In this document: positions 37,962 through 47,381 of the stretch, piece by piece
Layout of the letters: every line of letters begins with the position of its first letter
Position numbering within the stretch: the stretch's first letter is position 1
Source of the DNA: Thiobacillus sp.
GTDB taxonomy: Bacteria; Pseudomonadota; Gammaproteobacteria; Burkholderiales; Thiobacillaceae
Direction of reading: 5' to 3'
Length of the DNA: 64,000 nucleotides
Assembly (NCBI GenBank): GCA_019459055.1
Contig: JAIBEI010000027.1
Span: 28,054 to 92,053, forward strand
The notes under the pieces: generated by a model
What the model was told of the DNA's origin: nothing
Databases searched by the model: none
The model's input: the letters and a program-made list of their open reading frames with translations, nothing else
Position numbers and translations under genes: made by a program

Positions 37962-39479
37962 ATGAGCCCACCTGACGATTACCTCGAACGCATCCTCACT
38001 TCGCGCGTCTACGACGTGGCGATCGAGTCGCCGCTCGACGTGGCCCACAATCTGTCGCGGCGCCTCAACAACCAGATTCTGCTGAAGCGCGAAGACCTGC
38101 AGCCGGTGTTTTCGTTCAAGTGCCGTGGTGCCTACAACAAGATGGCGAAGCTGACGCAGGCTCAGCTTGCGCGCGGCGTGGTGGCGGCCTCGGCCGGCAA
38201 TCACGCGCAGGGGGTGGCGCTGGCCGCGCAGAAGCTCGGGGTGACGGCGATCATCGTGATGCCGGCGACGACCCCAAAAATCAAGGTTGACGCGGTGCTC
38301 GCGCGCGGGGCGCAGGTGATCCTGCACGGCGACAATTACGACGAAGCGTGCGCCCACGCCACCACGCTGGCCAGGGAAGCGAAAGCGACCTTCGTCCACC
38401 CGTACGACGACCCCGACGTGATCGCCGGGCAGGGCACGGTGGCAATGGAGTTGCTGCGCCAGCATCCCGGCCCGATCCACTCGGTCTACATTCCGGTCGG
38501 CGGCGGTGGGCTGATCGCTGGTATGGCGGCCTACATCAAGCGGTTGCGGCCGGAAATCAAAATCATCGGCGTCGAACCCGAGGACGCCGACGCCATGGCG
38601 CGCTCGCTGTGCAAGGGCAAGCGCGTCACGCTGCCGCGTGTGGGCATTTTTGCCGACGGCGTGGCGGTGAAAACGGTCGGCAAGGAAACCTTCCGGCTGG
38701 CGCAGCTGTATGTCGACGAAATCATCCGCGTCAACAACGATGCGATCTGCGCGGCGATCAAGGACGTGTTCGAGGACACGCGCTCGATCCTGGAACCGGC
38801 TGGCGCGCTGTCGATCGCCGGGATGAAAGCCGCGATCGCGGGCGACCGGCTCAAGGGCAAGACGCTGGTCGCGGTGGCCTCCGGCGCCAACATGAACTTC
38901 GACCGCCTGCGTCATATCGCCGAACGTGCCGAACTCGGCGAGAAGCGGGAAGCGGTGCTGGCGGTGACCATTCCCGAGACGCCGGGCAGCTTCAAGACCT
39001 TCTGCGGCCTGCTGGGCGCGCGCAACATCACCGAATTCAACTACCGCTATTCCGATCCCAAAACGGCGCGCGTGTTCGTCGGACTGTCGGTGCCGGGAGC
39101 GGGCGAGGGCGCGCGCGTGGTCGAGCTGTTGCAGCGCCATGGGCTAGAAGCGCTCGACCTCACCGACAACGAGATGGCCAAGCTGCACATTCGCCACCTG
39201 GTCGGCGGGCGCGCGCCGGAGGCGGTCAATGAAGTGCTGTACCGCTTCGAATTTCCCGAGCGCCCCGGTGCGCTGATGCAGTTTCTGGAAAGCATGAGCC
39301 GCGGCTGGAACATCAGCCTGTTCCACTACCGCAACCACGGCGCGGACTACGGCCGCATCCTGGTCGGCATCCAGGTGCCGGAAAAGGAAAAGCCCGGCTT
39401 CCAGAAATTTCTGGATGGGCTGGGCTACCGGTATTGGGACGAGTCCCGCAATCCGGCCTACAAATTGTTTCTGGCATAG
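37962..39479 (+). CDS. ilvA: Threonine ammonia-lyase, biosynthetic
   Basis: A 505-aa PLP enzyme that makes 2-oxobutanoate from threonine for isoleucine synthesis. The PLP lysine is in FSFKCRGAYNKM, the phosphate loop is PVGGGGLIAGMA, and SAGNHAQGVALAA is typical. Two C-terminal ACT-like domains (from about residue 330, VTIPETPGSFKTFCGLLG and FEFPERPGALMQFLE) give feedback control by isoleucine and valine, marking the long biosynthetic form. A strong hairpin follows the stop. Confidence 0.97.
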   Translation: MSPPDDYLERILTSRVYDVAIESPLDVAHNLSRRLNNQILLKREDLQPVFSFKCRGAYNKMAKLTQAQLARGVVAASAGNHAQGVALAAQKLGVTAIIVMPATTPKIKVDAVLARGAQVILHGDNYDEACAHATTLAREAKATFVHPYDDPDVIAGQGTVAMELLRQHPGPIHSVYIPVGGGGLIAGMAAYIKRLRPEIKIIGVEPEDADAMARSLCKGKRVTLPRVGIFADGVAVKTVGKETFRLAQLYVDEIIRVNNDAICAAIKDVFEDTRSILEPAGALSIAGMKAAIAGDRLKGKTLVAVASGANMNFDRLRHIAERAELGEKREAVLAVTIPETPGSFKTFCGLLGARNITEFNYRYSDPKTARVFVGLSVPGAGEGARVVELLQRHGLEALDLTDNEMAKLHIRHLVGGRAPEAVNEVLYRFEFPERPGALMQFLESMSRGWNISLFHYRNHGADYGRILVGIQVPEKEKPGFQKFLDGLGYRYWDESRNPAYKLFLA

Positions 39480-39530
39480 GCCGGCGCACACGTGGCAACC
39501 CGGAAGGGCGAAAACGTGTGCGCCGGCTCC
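39480..39530 (+). terminator. Large hairpin downstream of ilvA
   Basis: GCCGGCGCACACGT (39480-39493) and ACGTGTGCGCCGGC (39514-39527) form a perfect 14-bp stem with a 20-nt loop, starting right after the ilvA stop. No good T-run follows on either strand, so it may be a stabilising or Rho-assisted terminator between the convergent ilvA and DUF2892 genes. Confidence 0.6.
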
Positions 39531-39534
39531 TGAC

Positions 39535-39723
39535 TTATTTCTTGATTCCGCAGGTATTCAAGCCGAGTAGGCTGTAGGCCGGGCAGAGTTTGAACACGCC
39601 GGTGGCGAGCGGAACGATGCCGACCCACGCCCACACCGGGCCGCCCATCAGTGCCCAGGCGATGAGGGCGAGGCCGGCAAGAATACGGATGATGCGATCG
39701 ATGCTACCAACATTGCATGACAT
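39535..39723 (-). CDS. DUF2892 (YgaP-like) small membrane protein
   Basis: A 62-aa protein beginning MSCNVGSIDRIIRILAGLAL, with two hydrophobic segments and the FKLCPAYSLLGLNTCGIKK end typical of DUF2892. The start at 39723 has AGGAG six bases upstream; an in-frame upstream start would add 16 unlikely residues. Three cysteines are present. It is downstream of and codirectional with a Crp/Fnr-type regulator, with a CRP-like site between them, so it may be a target of that regulator. Confidence 0.9.
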   Translation of the reverse strand: MSCNVGSIDRIIRILAGLALIAWALMGGPVWAWVGIVPLATGVFKLCPAYSLLGLNTCGIKK

Positions 39724-39796
39724 GGTGTGCTCCTGAAAATAGTGAGGGGTACCTCGGCGAGGTGACGCCACTATAGGGGCAGGAGGATCGCGGGTC

Positions 39797-39812
39797 TGTG
39801 ATGCACATCACC
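39797..39812 (-). promoter_or_regulatory. CRP/FNR-family-like binding site
   Basis: TGTGA-TGCACA-TCACC fits the TGTGA-N6-TCACA half-site pattern of Crp-type regulators, with one mismatch. It is 74 bp upstream of the DUF2892 start and just inside the spacer after the Crp-type gene, a position suited to activation of the DUF2892 gene. Only the motif is seen; the assignment is inferred. Confidence 0.55.
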
Positions 39813-39820
39813 AAACGCAT

Positions 39821-40546
39821 TCAGGCTTCGGCCAGAAGTTTTGCGCGGTCCGCAATGGCGATGCGTCCACGCGCGAGGCCGACGCAGCCTGTGACTTCCA
39901 GCTTCTTCAGCGCGCGGCTTACCGCCTCGCGGCTGGCGCCAATCTGTGCCGCCAGCCGTTCGTGGGTGGCTTCCAGAAAGCCGTCGGGCGATGTCAGCAA
40001 CAGCGCGACGATCCGTCGCGTCAGCGAGCGGAAGGCGATGTCTTCCACGCGCTGCATCATCAGCGCCAGCCGTTCGGCGAACAGCGCGAACACATAGCGG
40101 CGAAACGGCGGATGGGCAGTGATCAGCGTATCGAATAGGTCATGCGGCATGGCCGCCAGCACCACGTCGGTCAGCGCCTGTCCGCGCGCCGGATAGTGCG
40201 CCTCGCCCAGCAGGCAACTGGTGCTGACGATGCAGGACTCCCCGGGGTGGATCCGGTACAACTCGATTTCATGGCCGTCAGGCGTGCTGCGCATCACCTG
40301 GATTTCGCCGGCAATCAGCAGGGGGAATCCCCGACAGCGATCTCCTGCCGCAAAAATCTCGGCGCCGCGCGGTGCGCGCACCCATTGCAGGCACTGCGTC
40401 AAACGATCTCGCAAGGGCGCGCCCATCCCCTGCAAGGCCGGGAAAGCCGCATGCAGGGATGACAGGTCGTTCGTATCCAGGGTGTGGGGCATCGGCGGGG
40501 TAAAAGGCAGGTGTTTGGTCGCCAATATCTGGCAGTGTGCCTCCAT
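39821..40546 (-). CDS. Crp/Fnr-family transcriptional regulator
   Basis: A 241-aa regulator with an N-terminal cyclic-nucleotide-binding-type barrel (GDRCRGFPLLIAGEIQVMR) and a C-terminal winged helix (THERLAAQIGASREAVSRALKKLE). The N-terminal cysteine cluster of oxygen-sensing Fnr is absent. The ATG at 40546 has GAGGG close by but leaves only 15 bp to the divergent slt start; the in-frame ATG at 40492 (MPHTLDTND) would leave 69 bp but lacks a ribosome site. Regulators of this type beside DUF2892 genes often respond to redox or nitrogen-oxide signals; that is inference here. Confidence 0.88.
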   Translation of the reverse strand: MEAHCQILATKHLPFTPPMPHTLDTNDLSSLHAAFPALQGMGAPLRDRLTQCLQWVRAPRGAEIFAAGDRCRGFPLLIAGEIQVMRSTPDGHEIELYRIHPGESCIVSTSCLLGEAHYPARGQALTDVVLAAMPHDLFDTLITAHPPFRRYVFALFAERLALMMQRVEDIAFRSLTRRIVALLLTSPDGFLEATHERLAAQIGASREAVSRALKKLEVTGCVGLARGRIAIADRAKLLAEA

Positions 40547-40561
40547 GTTACCCTCGCGCCC

Positions 40562-42523
40562 ATGATTCGAGTGTTCTGGCTTGCCTTGTTGTGGATGGGA
40601 GTAGCGTCGTCCGGGGCGGCGGCACCTGGCGATAATGCCGTGCTGCAGGCGCAGCAGGCGTTTGCCGCGCGCAAGCTGGCCACGTTGGAGCAGGCGGCGC
40701 GCGACGTCCCGGCCGATCATGTGCTGGCGCCCTATGTCGAATACTGGCGCCTGATGCTGGCAAGCCGCTCCGAGGATGCGCGTTTTGCCGATTTCCTGGC
40801 GCGCCATCCCGGCAGCCGCATGGCCGAAGCGCTGCGTGCCGACTGGCTGAAATCGCTCGGCGCGCGTGAGGCGTGGCCGGCCTATCTGGCCGAGTACCCG
40901 CGCCTCGTCAAACCCGATGCCGCGCACCAGTGTTATGCCTACCGTGCCGAATGGGCGTTGGGCAATCGCAGCCATTTGCGCGAGGCGGTGGCCTTGTGGT
41001 TCACCGGGCGCGACATGCCGTCGGCCTGCACGCCCTTGTTCGAGCAGCTGATCGGGGCCGGATTGATCGTCCCCGAAGACGTCTGGCGGCGCATTCGGCT
41101 GGCGCTGGAAGCGGGCAACCCCGGCGTCGCCAGGACGGCGGCCAATGCCCTGCCGGCTGGGCTGCGCCCTGCCGTGGCGCTGTTCGATCGGGCCAGCCGC
41201 GATCCCGGACGCTTGCTGAACCCTGGCCAGCTTGATCCCGGCAAACGCGGCGACCGCGAAATCGCGCTCTATGCGCTCGACCAGCTTGCCCGGCGCAGTT
41301 CCATCGAGGCGGTGCAGGCGCTGCGGAAGCGGGCGCCGCAGTTCACCGCGGAGGAGCTGCAAGCGGCCTGGGCGCATCTCGCCACCTGGGCGGCGCGCCG
41401 CCATGAGGTGGTTGCCTTGGGATGGTTTCAGCAGGCCGGTGTGGCGGCGACCAACGATTTTCAGCGCGAATGGTGGGCGCGTGCCGCACTGCGCGCAGGG
41501 GACTGGACAGCCGTGCAGCGGGCGATCGATGGCATGGGCGAAGCCACTCGCACGCTGCCCGTCTGGCGCTACTGGCGCGCACGCGCCTTGCAGGCCACCG
41601 GCCAGCGCGCAGCGGCGAATCCGCTGTTTCTCGCATTGGCGCGCGAGCATCATTACTACGGCCAGCTGGCGCAGGAAGAGCTCGGCCCGGTGATGCAGGC
41701 GCCGGTTATCAACATCAAGATGGGCGGCGACGACGTCGCGGCCATTGCCCGCCAGCCCGGCATTGCGCGCGCACTGGCCCTGTATGAGCTCGGCTTGCGC
41801 AGCGACGCCAGCCAGGAGTGGAACTGGACGGTCCAGACGTTTTCCGACGCCCAGCTGCTGGCAGCCGCCGAACTGGCGCGGCGCATGGAATGGTATGACC
41901 GCGCCATCAACACCGCCGAGCGTACCCGTGAGCTGCACGATTTCGAATTGCGGTTTCTGGCGCCTTATCGCGAACTGGCGCAAAAGGCCGCGCGCGAAAA
42001 CGAACTCGACGAAGCCTGGGTGTTCGGCCTGATGCGGCAGGAAAGCCGCTTTATCAACGTCGCGCGCTCCGGCGTCGGCGCGTCCGGATTGATGCAGATC
42101 ATGCCGGCCACGGCCAACTGGATCGCAAAGCGGCTCGGCATCAAGCGCTTCCACCCGCGCGAGATGCAGGATCCGGCAAAAAACATCCAGTTCGGCGCGT
42201 ATTACCTCAAGCACGTTCAAACCAGCTTGGACGGTTCGCCAGTGCTCGCCACCGCCGCCTATAACGCCGGACCGGGCCGCGCCCAGCGCTGGCGCGACAC
42301 CCGGCCGATGGAAGCCGCGGTCTACATCGAGTCGATTCCGTTTGCCGAGACACGCGATTACGTCAAAAAAGTGATGAGCAACGCCATGTATTACGCCGCG
42401 CGTTTCGGCCAGCCCTCGGTGCTGCTGACAGAACGGCTGGGCACGGTGCCGCCGCGCAAAACCCCGGCAGATTCCGCCCAGAGTCCTGACGCCGCACTGG
42501 AAATCGAGCGGCCGGGCGACTAG
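40562..42523 (+). CDS. slt: Soluble lytic murein transglycosylase
   Basis: A 653-aa periplasmic enzyme cleaving peptidoglycan to 1,6-anhydro muropeptides. It has a signal peptide at residues 1-21 (ending SSGAAA), a long alpha-superhelical U-domain, and a C-terminal SLT domain with the catalytic Glu in LMRQESRFINVARSG, then GLMQIMPATANWIA and AAYNAGPGR. The length matches Slt70. It diverges from the Crp-type gene. Confidence 0.95.
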   Translation: MIRVFWLALLWMGVASSGAAAPGDNAVLQAQQAFAARKLATLEQAARDVPADHVLAPYVEYWRLMLASRSEDARFADFLARHPGSRMAEALRADWLKSLGAREAWPAYLAEYPRLVKPDAAHQCYAYRAEWALGNRSHLREAVALWFTGRDMPSACTPLFEQLIGAGLIVPEDVWRRIRLALEAGNPGVARTAANALPAGLRPAVALFDRASRDPGRLLNPGQLDPGKRGDREIALYALDQLARRSSIEAVQALRKRAPQFTAEELQAAWAHLATWAARRHEVVALGWFQQAGVAATNDFQREWWARAALRAGDWTAVQRAIDGMGEATRTLPVWRYWRARALQATGQRAAANPLFLALAREHHYYGQLAQEELGPVMQAPVINIKMGGDDVAAIARQPGIARALALYELGLRSDASQEWNWTVQTFSDAQLLAAAELARRMEWYDRAINTAERTRELHDFELRFLAPYRELAQKAARENELDEAWVFGLMRQESRFINVARSGVGASGLMQIMPATANWIAKRLGIKRFHPREMQDPAKNIQFGAYYLKHVQTSLDGSPVLATAAYNAGPGRAQRWRDTRPMEAAVYIESIPFAETRDYVKKVMSNAMYYAARFGQPSVLLTERLGTVPPRKTPADSAQSPDAALEIERPGD

Positions 42524-42592
42524 TCTGGATGCTCGATGGACGAATCATCCGGGCTAAAATCGGCAACGCCTCATATTTGAAGCAACCTCATC

Positions 42593-43630
42593 ATGAAAAT
42601 TGAACGCATCTGCATCCTCGGCGGGTCCGGCTTTGTCGGCAGCCATCTCGTCAGTCAGCTCGCCGCGCGCGGCCTCCAGGTGCGCGTGCTTTCCCGCCGC
42701 CGCGAAGCGGCCAAGGACCTGATCCTGCTGCCCACGGTGGAGGTGATCGAGGCCGACGTGCACGACCAGCAGGAACTCATCCGCCATTTTCGCGGCATGG
42801 ATGCGGTCATCAACCTGGTCGGCATCCTGCACGAAAACAAGGTCGGCCGCGTCGACCTGCCGAGCGCCCGCCGCGGCGACTTCCAGAAAACCCACATCGA
42901 ACTGCCGCGCAAGGTCGTCCACGCCTGCGGCGAGGCGGGCGTGCACCGCCTGCTGCACATGAGCGCGCTCGGTGCCAACCCCAATTCGCGTTCGGCCTAC
43001 CAGCGCTCCAAGGGCATCGGGGAGGCGCTGGTGCGCGAGGCCGGGATGCAGCATATCGAGCACGAAAACTGGTATTTAAACGGCCCCAAGTTTATCCACG
43101 GCTACGGTCTCGATGTCACGATCTTCCGCCCGTCGGTGATCTTCGGCCGCGGCGATTCCTTTCTGTCGATGTTCGCCCGCCTGCTCAAGGTTTTCCCGAT
43201 GCTGCCGCTGGCGAGTGCCGGCGCGCGCTTTGCCCCGGTGCACGTGGACGACGTCGCCCGCGCCTATGCCGACAGCCTCGACAACCCCGCGACCTACGGC
43301 CAGACCTACGACCTGTGCGGCCCCAGGGTCTATACCCTGCAGGAGCTGGTGCGCTACGTGGGCGAAGTCACCGGCAAGCCACGCAGGATCGTCCCGCTGG
43401 GGGACCTGCTTTCCTATCTGCAGGCCTGGGCAATGGAATTCAAACCCGGCAAAAAACTGATGACGCGCGACAATTTCTTTGCCATGTGCGTGGATAACGT
43501 CTGCAGCGGCGGCTGGCCGTCGGTGTTCGATTTCCAGCCGGCAGCGCTCGAAGCCATCGCGCCGGGTTACCTGCGCGCCGACACGCCGCGCGCGCGCTAC
43601 GAGGGCTACCGCGAAAACGCCCGTCGTTGA
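42593..43630 (+). CDS. NAD(P)-binding epimerase-like protein (complex I NDUFA9 subunit family)
   Basis: A 345-aa atypical short-chain dehydrogenase. The Rossmann loop [14 protein letters not shown] is at residues 10-23. The usual YxxxK is replaced by a [15 protein letters not shown] motif, where tyrosine and lysine are retained. It resembles the NDUFA9-like proteins encoded next to cca in many betaproteobacteria. No complex I genes are nearby, so a respiratory role is not shown here. It ends 13 bp before cca. Confidence 0.87.
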   Translation: MKIERICILGGSGFVGSHLVSQLAARGLQVRVLSRRREAAKDLILLPTVEVIEADVHDQQELIRHFRGMDAVINLVGILHENKVGRVDLPSARRGDFQKTHIELPRKVVHACGEAGVHRLLHMSALGANPNSRSAYQRSKGIGEALVREAGMQHIEHENWYLNGPKFIHGYGLDVTIFRPSVIFGRGDSFLSMFARLLKVFPMLPLASAGARFAPVHVDDVARAYADSLDNPATYGQTYDLCGPRVYTLQELVRYVGEVTGKPRRIVPLGDLLSYLQAWAMEFKPGKKLMTRDNFFAMCVDNVCSGGWPSVFDFQPAALEAIAPGYLRADTPRARYEGYRENARR

Positions 43631-43643
43631 GGCGCCTTCTGCG

Positions 43644-44873
43644 ATGAAAACCTACATTGTCGGCGGCGCCGTGCGCGACCGCTTGCTGGGGCTGCCGGTG
43701 ACCGACCGCGACTTCGTCGTCGTCGGCGCCACCCCCGACGAGATGCTGGCGCTGGGTTTCCAGCCGGTCGGTAAGGACTTTCCGGTCTTCCTGCACCCGC
43801 AAACCCACGAGGAATACGCGCTGGCGCGCACCGAGCGCAAGTCCGGCCACGGCTACAAGGGATTCAAGGTGTATGCCGCGCCGGAAGTCACGCTGGAAGA
43901 GGACTTGCTGCGGCGCGACCTCACCATCAACGCGATGGCCGAGGACGAGACCGGCGCCCTGATCGACCCCTACGGCGGCCAGGGCGACCTGGCCGCCAAA
44001 ACCTTCCGCCACGTCAGCGCATCCTTTGCCGAAGACCCTGTTCGAATTCTACGAGTGGCCCGCTTCGCCGCCCGTTTCACCGACTTTGCCGTGGCGCCGG
44101 AAACCCTCGCGCTGATGCGGCAGATGGTGGACAACGGCGAAGTCGACGCGCTGGTGCCCGAGCGGGTGTGGCAGGAAGCCGCGCGCGGGCTGATGGACGC
44201 GCAGCCCTCGCGCATGTTCCAGGTGCTGCGCGACTGCGGCGCGCTGGCCCGGCTGTTTCCCGAAATCGACCGCCTGTTCGGCGTGCCGCAGCCGCCCGAG
44301 CACCATCCCGAAATCGATACCGGCGTGCATACCATGCTGGTCGTCGACTGGGCGGCGCGCCAGGGTTTCAGCCTGCCGGTGCGCTTCGCAGCCTTGACCC
44401 ACGACCTCGGCAAGGGCGCCACCCCCCCCGGACTCTGGCCCCGGCACCACGGCCACGAAGCGAGAGGCGTCGAGCTGGTGCGCGCGCTGAGCGAACGCAT
44501 CCGCGTGCCTGCCGAGTGCCGCGATCTTGCCGTTGCGGTGGCGCGCGATCATGGCACCGTGCACCGCGCGCTGGAATTGCGCCCCGGCACCCTCGTCGAA
44601 CTGCTGGAGCGGATCGACGCCTTCCGCCGCCCCGGGCGCTTCGAGGAATTCCTGCAGGCCTGCGAGTGCGATTTTCGCGGCCGGCCGGGCTACCCGGACC
44701 AGCCTTTTCCCGAGCCAGATTACCTGCGGCAGGCGCTGCAGGCCGCGCAGGCGATCGATGCCGCCGAGGTGTCGCGCAACGCCGACCCGGCGCGCATCCG
44801 GGAGGCCATCTTCCAGGAGCGGGCGATCGCAGTGGCGGCGTGGCGCGACCAGCCTGAGACAGGCAAGCCATAA
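43644..44873 (+). CDS. cca: Multifunctional CCA-adding tRNA nucleotidyltransferase with HD domain
   Basis: A 409-aa class II enzyme that adds or repairs the 3' CCA of tRNA. The catalytic core has [21 protein letters not shown] (G-G and DxD) and [12 protein letters not shown], with [16 protein letters not shown] in the neck. A C-terminal HD domain ([12 protein letters not shown] and GHEARGVEL) adds phosphatase or phosphodiesterase activity, as in E. coli. The ATG at 43644 avoids a long overlap with the epimerase gene. Confidence 0.96.
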   Translation: MKTYIVGGAVRDRLLGLPVTDRDFVVVGATPDEMLALGFQPVGKDFPVFLHPQTHEEYALARTERKSGHGYKGFKVYAAPEVTLEEDLLRRDLTINAMAEDETGALIDPYGGQGDLAAKTFRHVSASFAEDPVRILRVARFAARFTDFAVAPETLALMRQMVDNGEVDALVPERVWQEAARGLMDAQPSRMFQVLRDCGALARLFPEIDRLFGVPQPPEHHPEIDTGVHTMLVVDWAARQGFSLPVRFAALTHDLGKGATPPGLWPRHHGHEARGVELVRALSERIRVPAECRDLAVAVARDHGTVHRALELRPGTLVELLERIDAFRRPGRFEEFLQACECDFRGRPGYPDQPFPEPDYLRQALQAAQAIDAAEVSRNADPARIREAIFQERAIAVAAWRDQPETGKP

Positions 44874-44997
44874 GCACCCATTGCGCCGGTTCGGCGGTGC
44901 CACGGGCAACCCTCGCAGCCAATGCACGGGTGTCCATTGGCGTCTATCCTTGAGAAAGAAGTTTTTTGCTTACTTGATTTTCAAAAGGAGCTTGTTC

Positions 44998-45414
44998 ATG
45001 AAATCCAGATGGTTTGTTGTTCTGCTGGCTGCCGTCCTGGCGCCGGCCTTGGTTGGCTGCGAGACCGGCCCACGTTATGGCGAGGTTGCGGTTCGTGATC
45101 CGCACTACTCGGCGAGGGTGGTGTTTACCGATCATGACCGTCGCCTGATCAATGACTATTATGAACCGCGCTATAAGAAACTCCCGCCCGGCCAGATCAA
45201 GAAGGGCCGGCTTCCGCCCGGCCATGCCTGGCGGGCAAGACCCAACCAGCCGATTCACGAGGACGCGCAATGGCGCTACCTCCCTTATGCGCTGGATCAG
45301 CGCCTTTCGCGGCTGCCGCCCGAGTATGTGCGCATCATGATCGGCACCGATGTGGCGATCATGAATACCCGTACCCGCGTAGTGATGGATATTCTTGAGG
45401 ACGTCACCGACTGA
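44998..45414 (+). CDS. RcnB-like periplasmic lipoprotein
   Basis: A 138-aa exported protein with a lipobox, ALVGC (Cys about residue 20). The body reads [13 protein letters not shown], then [15 protein letters not shown], and ends with a compact strand-rich domain ([19 protein letters not shown]). Such LPPG-x2-KK repeats are typical of the RcnB family, which includes nickel/cobalt homeostasis proteins and relatives of unknown role. AGGAG lies seven bases before the ATG. It sits between cca and the archease-rtcB pair, and its function here is unknown. Confidence 0.75.
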   Translation: MKSRWFVVLLAAVLAPALVGCETGPRYGEVAVRDPHYSARVVFTDHDRRLINDYYEPRYKKLPPGQIKKGRLPPGHAWRARPNQPIHEDAQWRYLPYALDQRLSRLPPEYVRIMIGTDVAIMNTRTRVVMDILEDVTD

Positions 45415-45436
45415 GCCAGAGCAGGAAGGCGCCGTC

Positions 45437-45859
45437 ATGGGTGGGGTGTACTGGGAGCATTTTCCGCACCAGGCCGACATGGGGGTGCGCGGAGTCGGCC
45501 CGACCCTGGCGGCGGCCTTCGAGCAGGCGGCACTGGCGATGACCGCCGTGGTGACCGATCCGGCCAGTGTGGCGCCGGTGATGGCCGTCGGTGTCGACTG
45601 CGAGGCGCCGGACGACGAGCTGCTGCTGGTCGACTGGCTCAACGCGCTGATCCTCGAGATGGCGGCGCGCCACATGCTGTTCAGCCGCTTTGAAGCCAGC
45701 CTGCACGGGCATCGCCTGCATGCCACCGCGTGGGGCGAAGCCGTTGACGTTGAGAAGCACCAGCCGGCTGTGGAGATCAAGGGCGCCACCTATACTGAGC
45801 TGAAAGTGGAGAAGGATGAGACCGGGCGATGGCTGGCCCAATGCGTGGTGGACGTGTGA
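45437..45859 (+). CDS. Archease (RtcB activator)
   Basis: A 140-aa archease, a small metal-binding protein that speeds RtcB guanylylation and turnover. It has the typical start [32 protein letters not shown] and a C-terminal [16 protein letters not shown] with the conserved acidic metal ligands. The start at 45437 is used, with AGGAAGG upstream. It is 3 bp from rtcB, so the pair is surely cotranscribed. Confidence 0.94.
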   Translation: MGGVYWEHFPHQADMGVRGVGPTLAAAFEQAALAMTAVVTDPASVAPVMAVGVDCEAPDDELLLVDWLNALILEMAARHMLFSRFEASLHGHRLHATAWGEAVDVEKHQPAVEIKGATYTELKVEKDETGRWLAQCVVDV

Positions 45860-45862
45860 AAA

Positions 45863-47293
45863 ATGAATCTTGACCAGCTCAAGCAGGTGTCGGATTTCGA
45901 ATGGCATATCGCGCCATCCGGAAAAATGCGGGTGCCGGCGGTGATCTATGCCGATCGGGCATTGATCACCGAAATGGACGACAAGGTCCATGAGCAGATC
46001 ACCAATGTCGCCACGCTGCCGGGCATTGTCCAGGCCGCCTACGCCATGCCCGACGCGCATTGGGGCTACGGCTTTCCGATCGGCGGGGTGGCGGCGTTCG
46101 ATGCCGAGGAGAGCGGCGTGGTATCCGCCGGCGGGGTGGGCTTCGACATCTCCTGCGGTGTGCGCACCCTGTATACCGGGCTTACGGCGGCAGAGATCGC
46201 GCCGCTCAAGCAGCGGCTGGCCGACCGCCTGTTCACCCACATTCCGGCCGGGGTGGGCAGCACCGGCCAGTTGCGCCTTGACGCCGGCGAGATGGACGCG
46301 ATGCTGCGCGGCGGCGCGCGCTGGGCGGTCGAGCAGGGCTACGGCAACAAAACCGATCTGGATCGCATCGAGGAGCATGGCTGCATGGCCGGAGCCGAGC
46401 CGGGCCAGGTGTCCGAGCAGGCCAAGCGTCGCCAGCGCGACGAGATCGGCACCCTCGGTTCCGGTAATCATTACCTCGAATTGCAGGAAATCGTCGAGAT
46501 CTACGACAGCAAGGCGGCCGAGCGTTTCCGCCTGCGCGAGGGCGAAGTGGTGGTCAGCATTCATTGCGGATCGCGCGGGCTGGGGCATCAGATCGGCACC
46601 GAATTCCTCAAGCGGATGGTGATCGCCGCGCCGGGCTACGGTATCGACTTACCCGACCGCGAGCTTGCCTGCGCGCCCATCCACTCGCCTGTCGGCCAGG
46701 CCTATCTCGGCGCCATGCGCGCGGCGGTCAACTGCGCCCTGGCCAACCGCCAGGTGATCACCCACCTCACCCGCAAGGTGTTCGCCGACCTCGTGCCGGG
46801 AACCCATCTCACCCTGATCTACGACGTCTCGCACAACACCTGCAAGGAGGAGTGGCATACGGTCGGCGGCCAGACGCGCCGTCTGTATGTGCATCGCAAG
46901 GGCGCAACGCGCGCCTTCGGCCCGGGCCATCCGAGCCTGCCCGGCGAGTTGCGCGATATCGGCCAGCCGGTGCTGATCGGCGGCAGCATGGGCACCGCGT
47001 CCTACATTCTGGTCGGCACCGAGGAAGGCGGGACACGCGCTTTCAGCTCCGCCTGCCACGGCGCCGGGCGCGCCATGAGCCGCCGCCAGGCCACCCGCCA
47101 GTGGCACGGCCGGGCGCTGGTGGACGAACTCGCCAGCCAGGGCATTCTGATCCGCAGCCCCTCGCTGCGTGGCGTGGCGGAAGAGGCGCCCGGCGCCTAC
47201 AAGGATGTCAGCGCGGTGGTGGATGCGGCCGATCATGCTGGGCTGGCGCGCAAGGTGGCCAAGCTGAAGCCGCTGGTCTGCATCAAGGGCTGA
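45863..47293 (+). CDS. rtcB: RNA 3'-phosphate/5'-OH ligase RtcB
   Basis: A 476-aa RNA ligase that joins 2',3'-cyclic phosphate or 3'-phosphate ends to 5'-OH ends, repairing tRNA or rRNA cut by toxins and nucleases. The metal-binding motifs are visible: MPDAHWGYGFPIGGVAAFD, GVGFDISCGVRT (Cys ligand), GSGNHYLELQ, VSIHCGSRGLGHQIG and the C-terminal SCHGAGRAMSR with the guanylylated histidine. Archease lies just upstream. No rtcA or rtcR is present, so control differs from E. coli. Confidence 0.96.
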   Translation: MNLDQLKQVSDFEWHIAPSGKMRVPAVIYADRALITEMDDKVHEQITNVATLPGIVQAAYAMPDAHWGYGFPIGGVAAFDAEESGVVSAGGVGFDISCGVRTLYTGLTAAEIAPLKQRLADRLFTHIPAGVGSTGQLRLDAGEMDAMLRGGARWAVEQGYGNKTDLDRIEEHGCMAGAEPGQVSEQAKRRQRDEIGTLGSGNHYLELQEIVEIYDSKAAERFRLREGEVVVSIHCGSRGLGHQIGTEFLKRMVIAAPGYGIDLPDRELACAPIHSPVGQAYLGAMRAAVNCALANRQVITHLTRKVFADLVPGTHLTLIYDVSHNTCKEEWHTVGGQTRRLYVHRKGATRAFGPGHPSLPGELRDIGQPVLIGGSMGTASYILVGTEEGGTRAFSSACHGAGRAMSRRQATRQWHGRALVDELASQGILIRSPSLRGVAEEAPGAYKDVSAVVDAADHAGLARKVAKLKPLVCIKG

Positions 47294-47381
47294 ATGGCGC
47301 CGCGTTGGAACTGTGGCTTGTTTGCGGCGTCAAATCGATCGAATGCGGCGCAGCAGCCGCGAATGGAAAATGGAGTGCCCC

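Noticed and set aside
39821..42220. A 799-aa minus-strand frame over slt and the Crp-type gene
   Set aside because: Only the C-terminal 241 residues match a family (Crp/Fnr). The rest is the antisense of slt.
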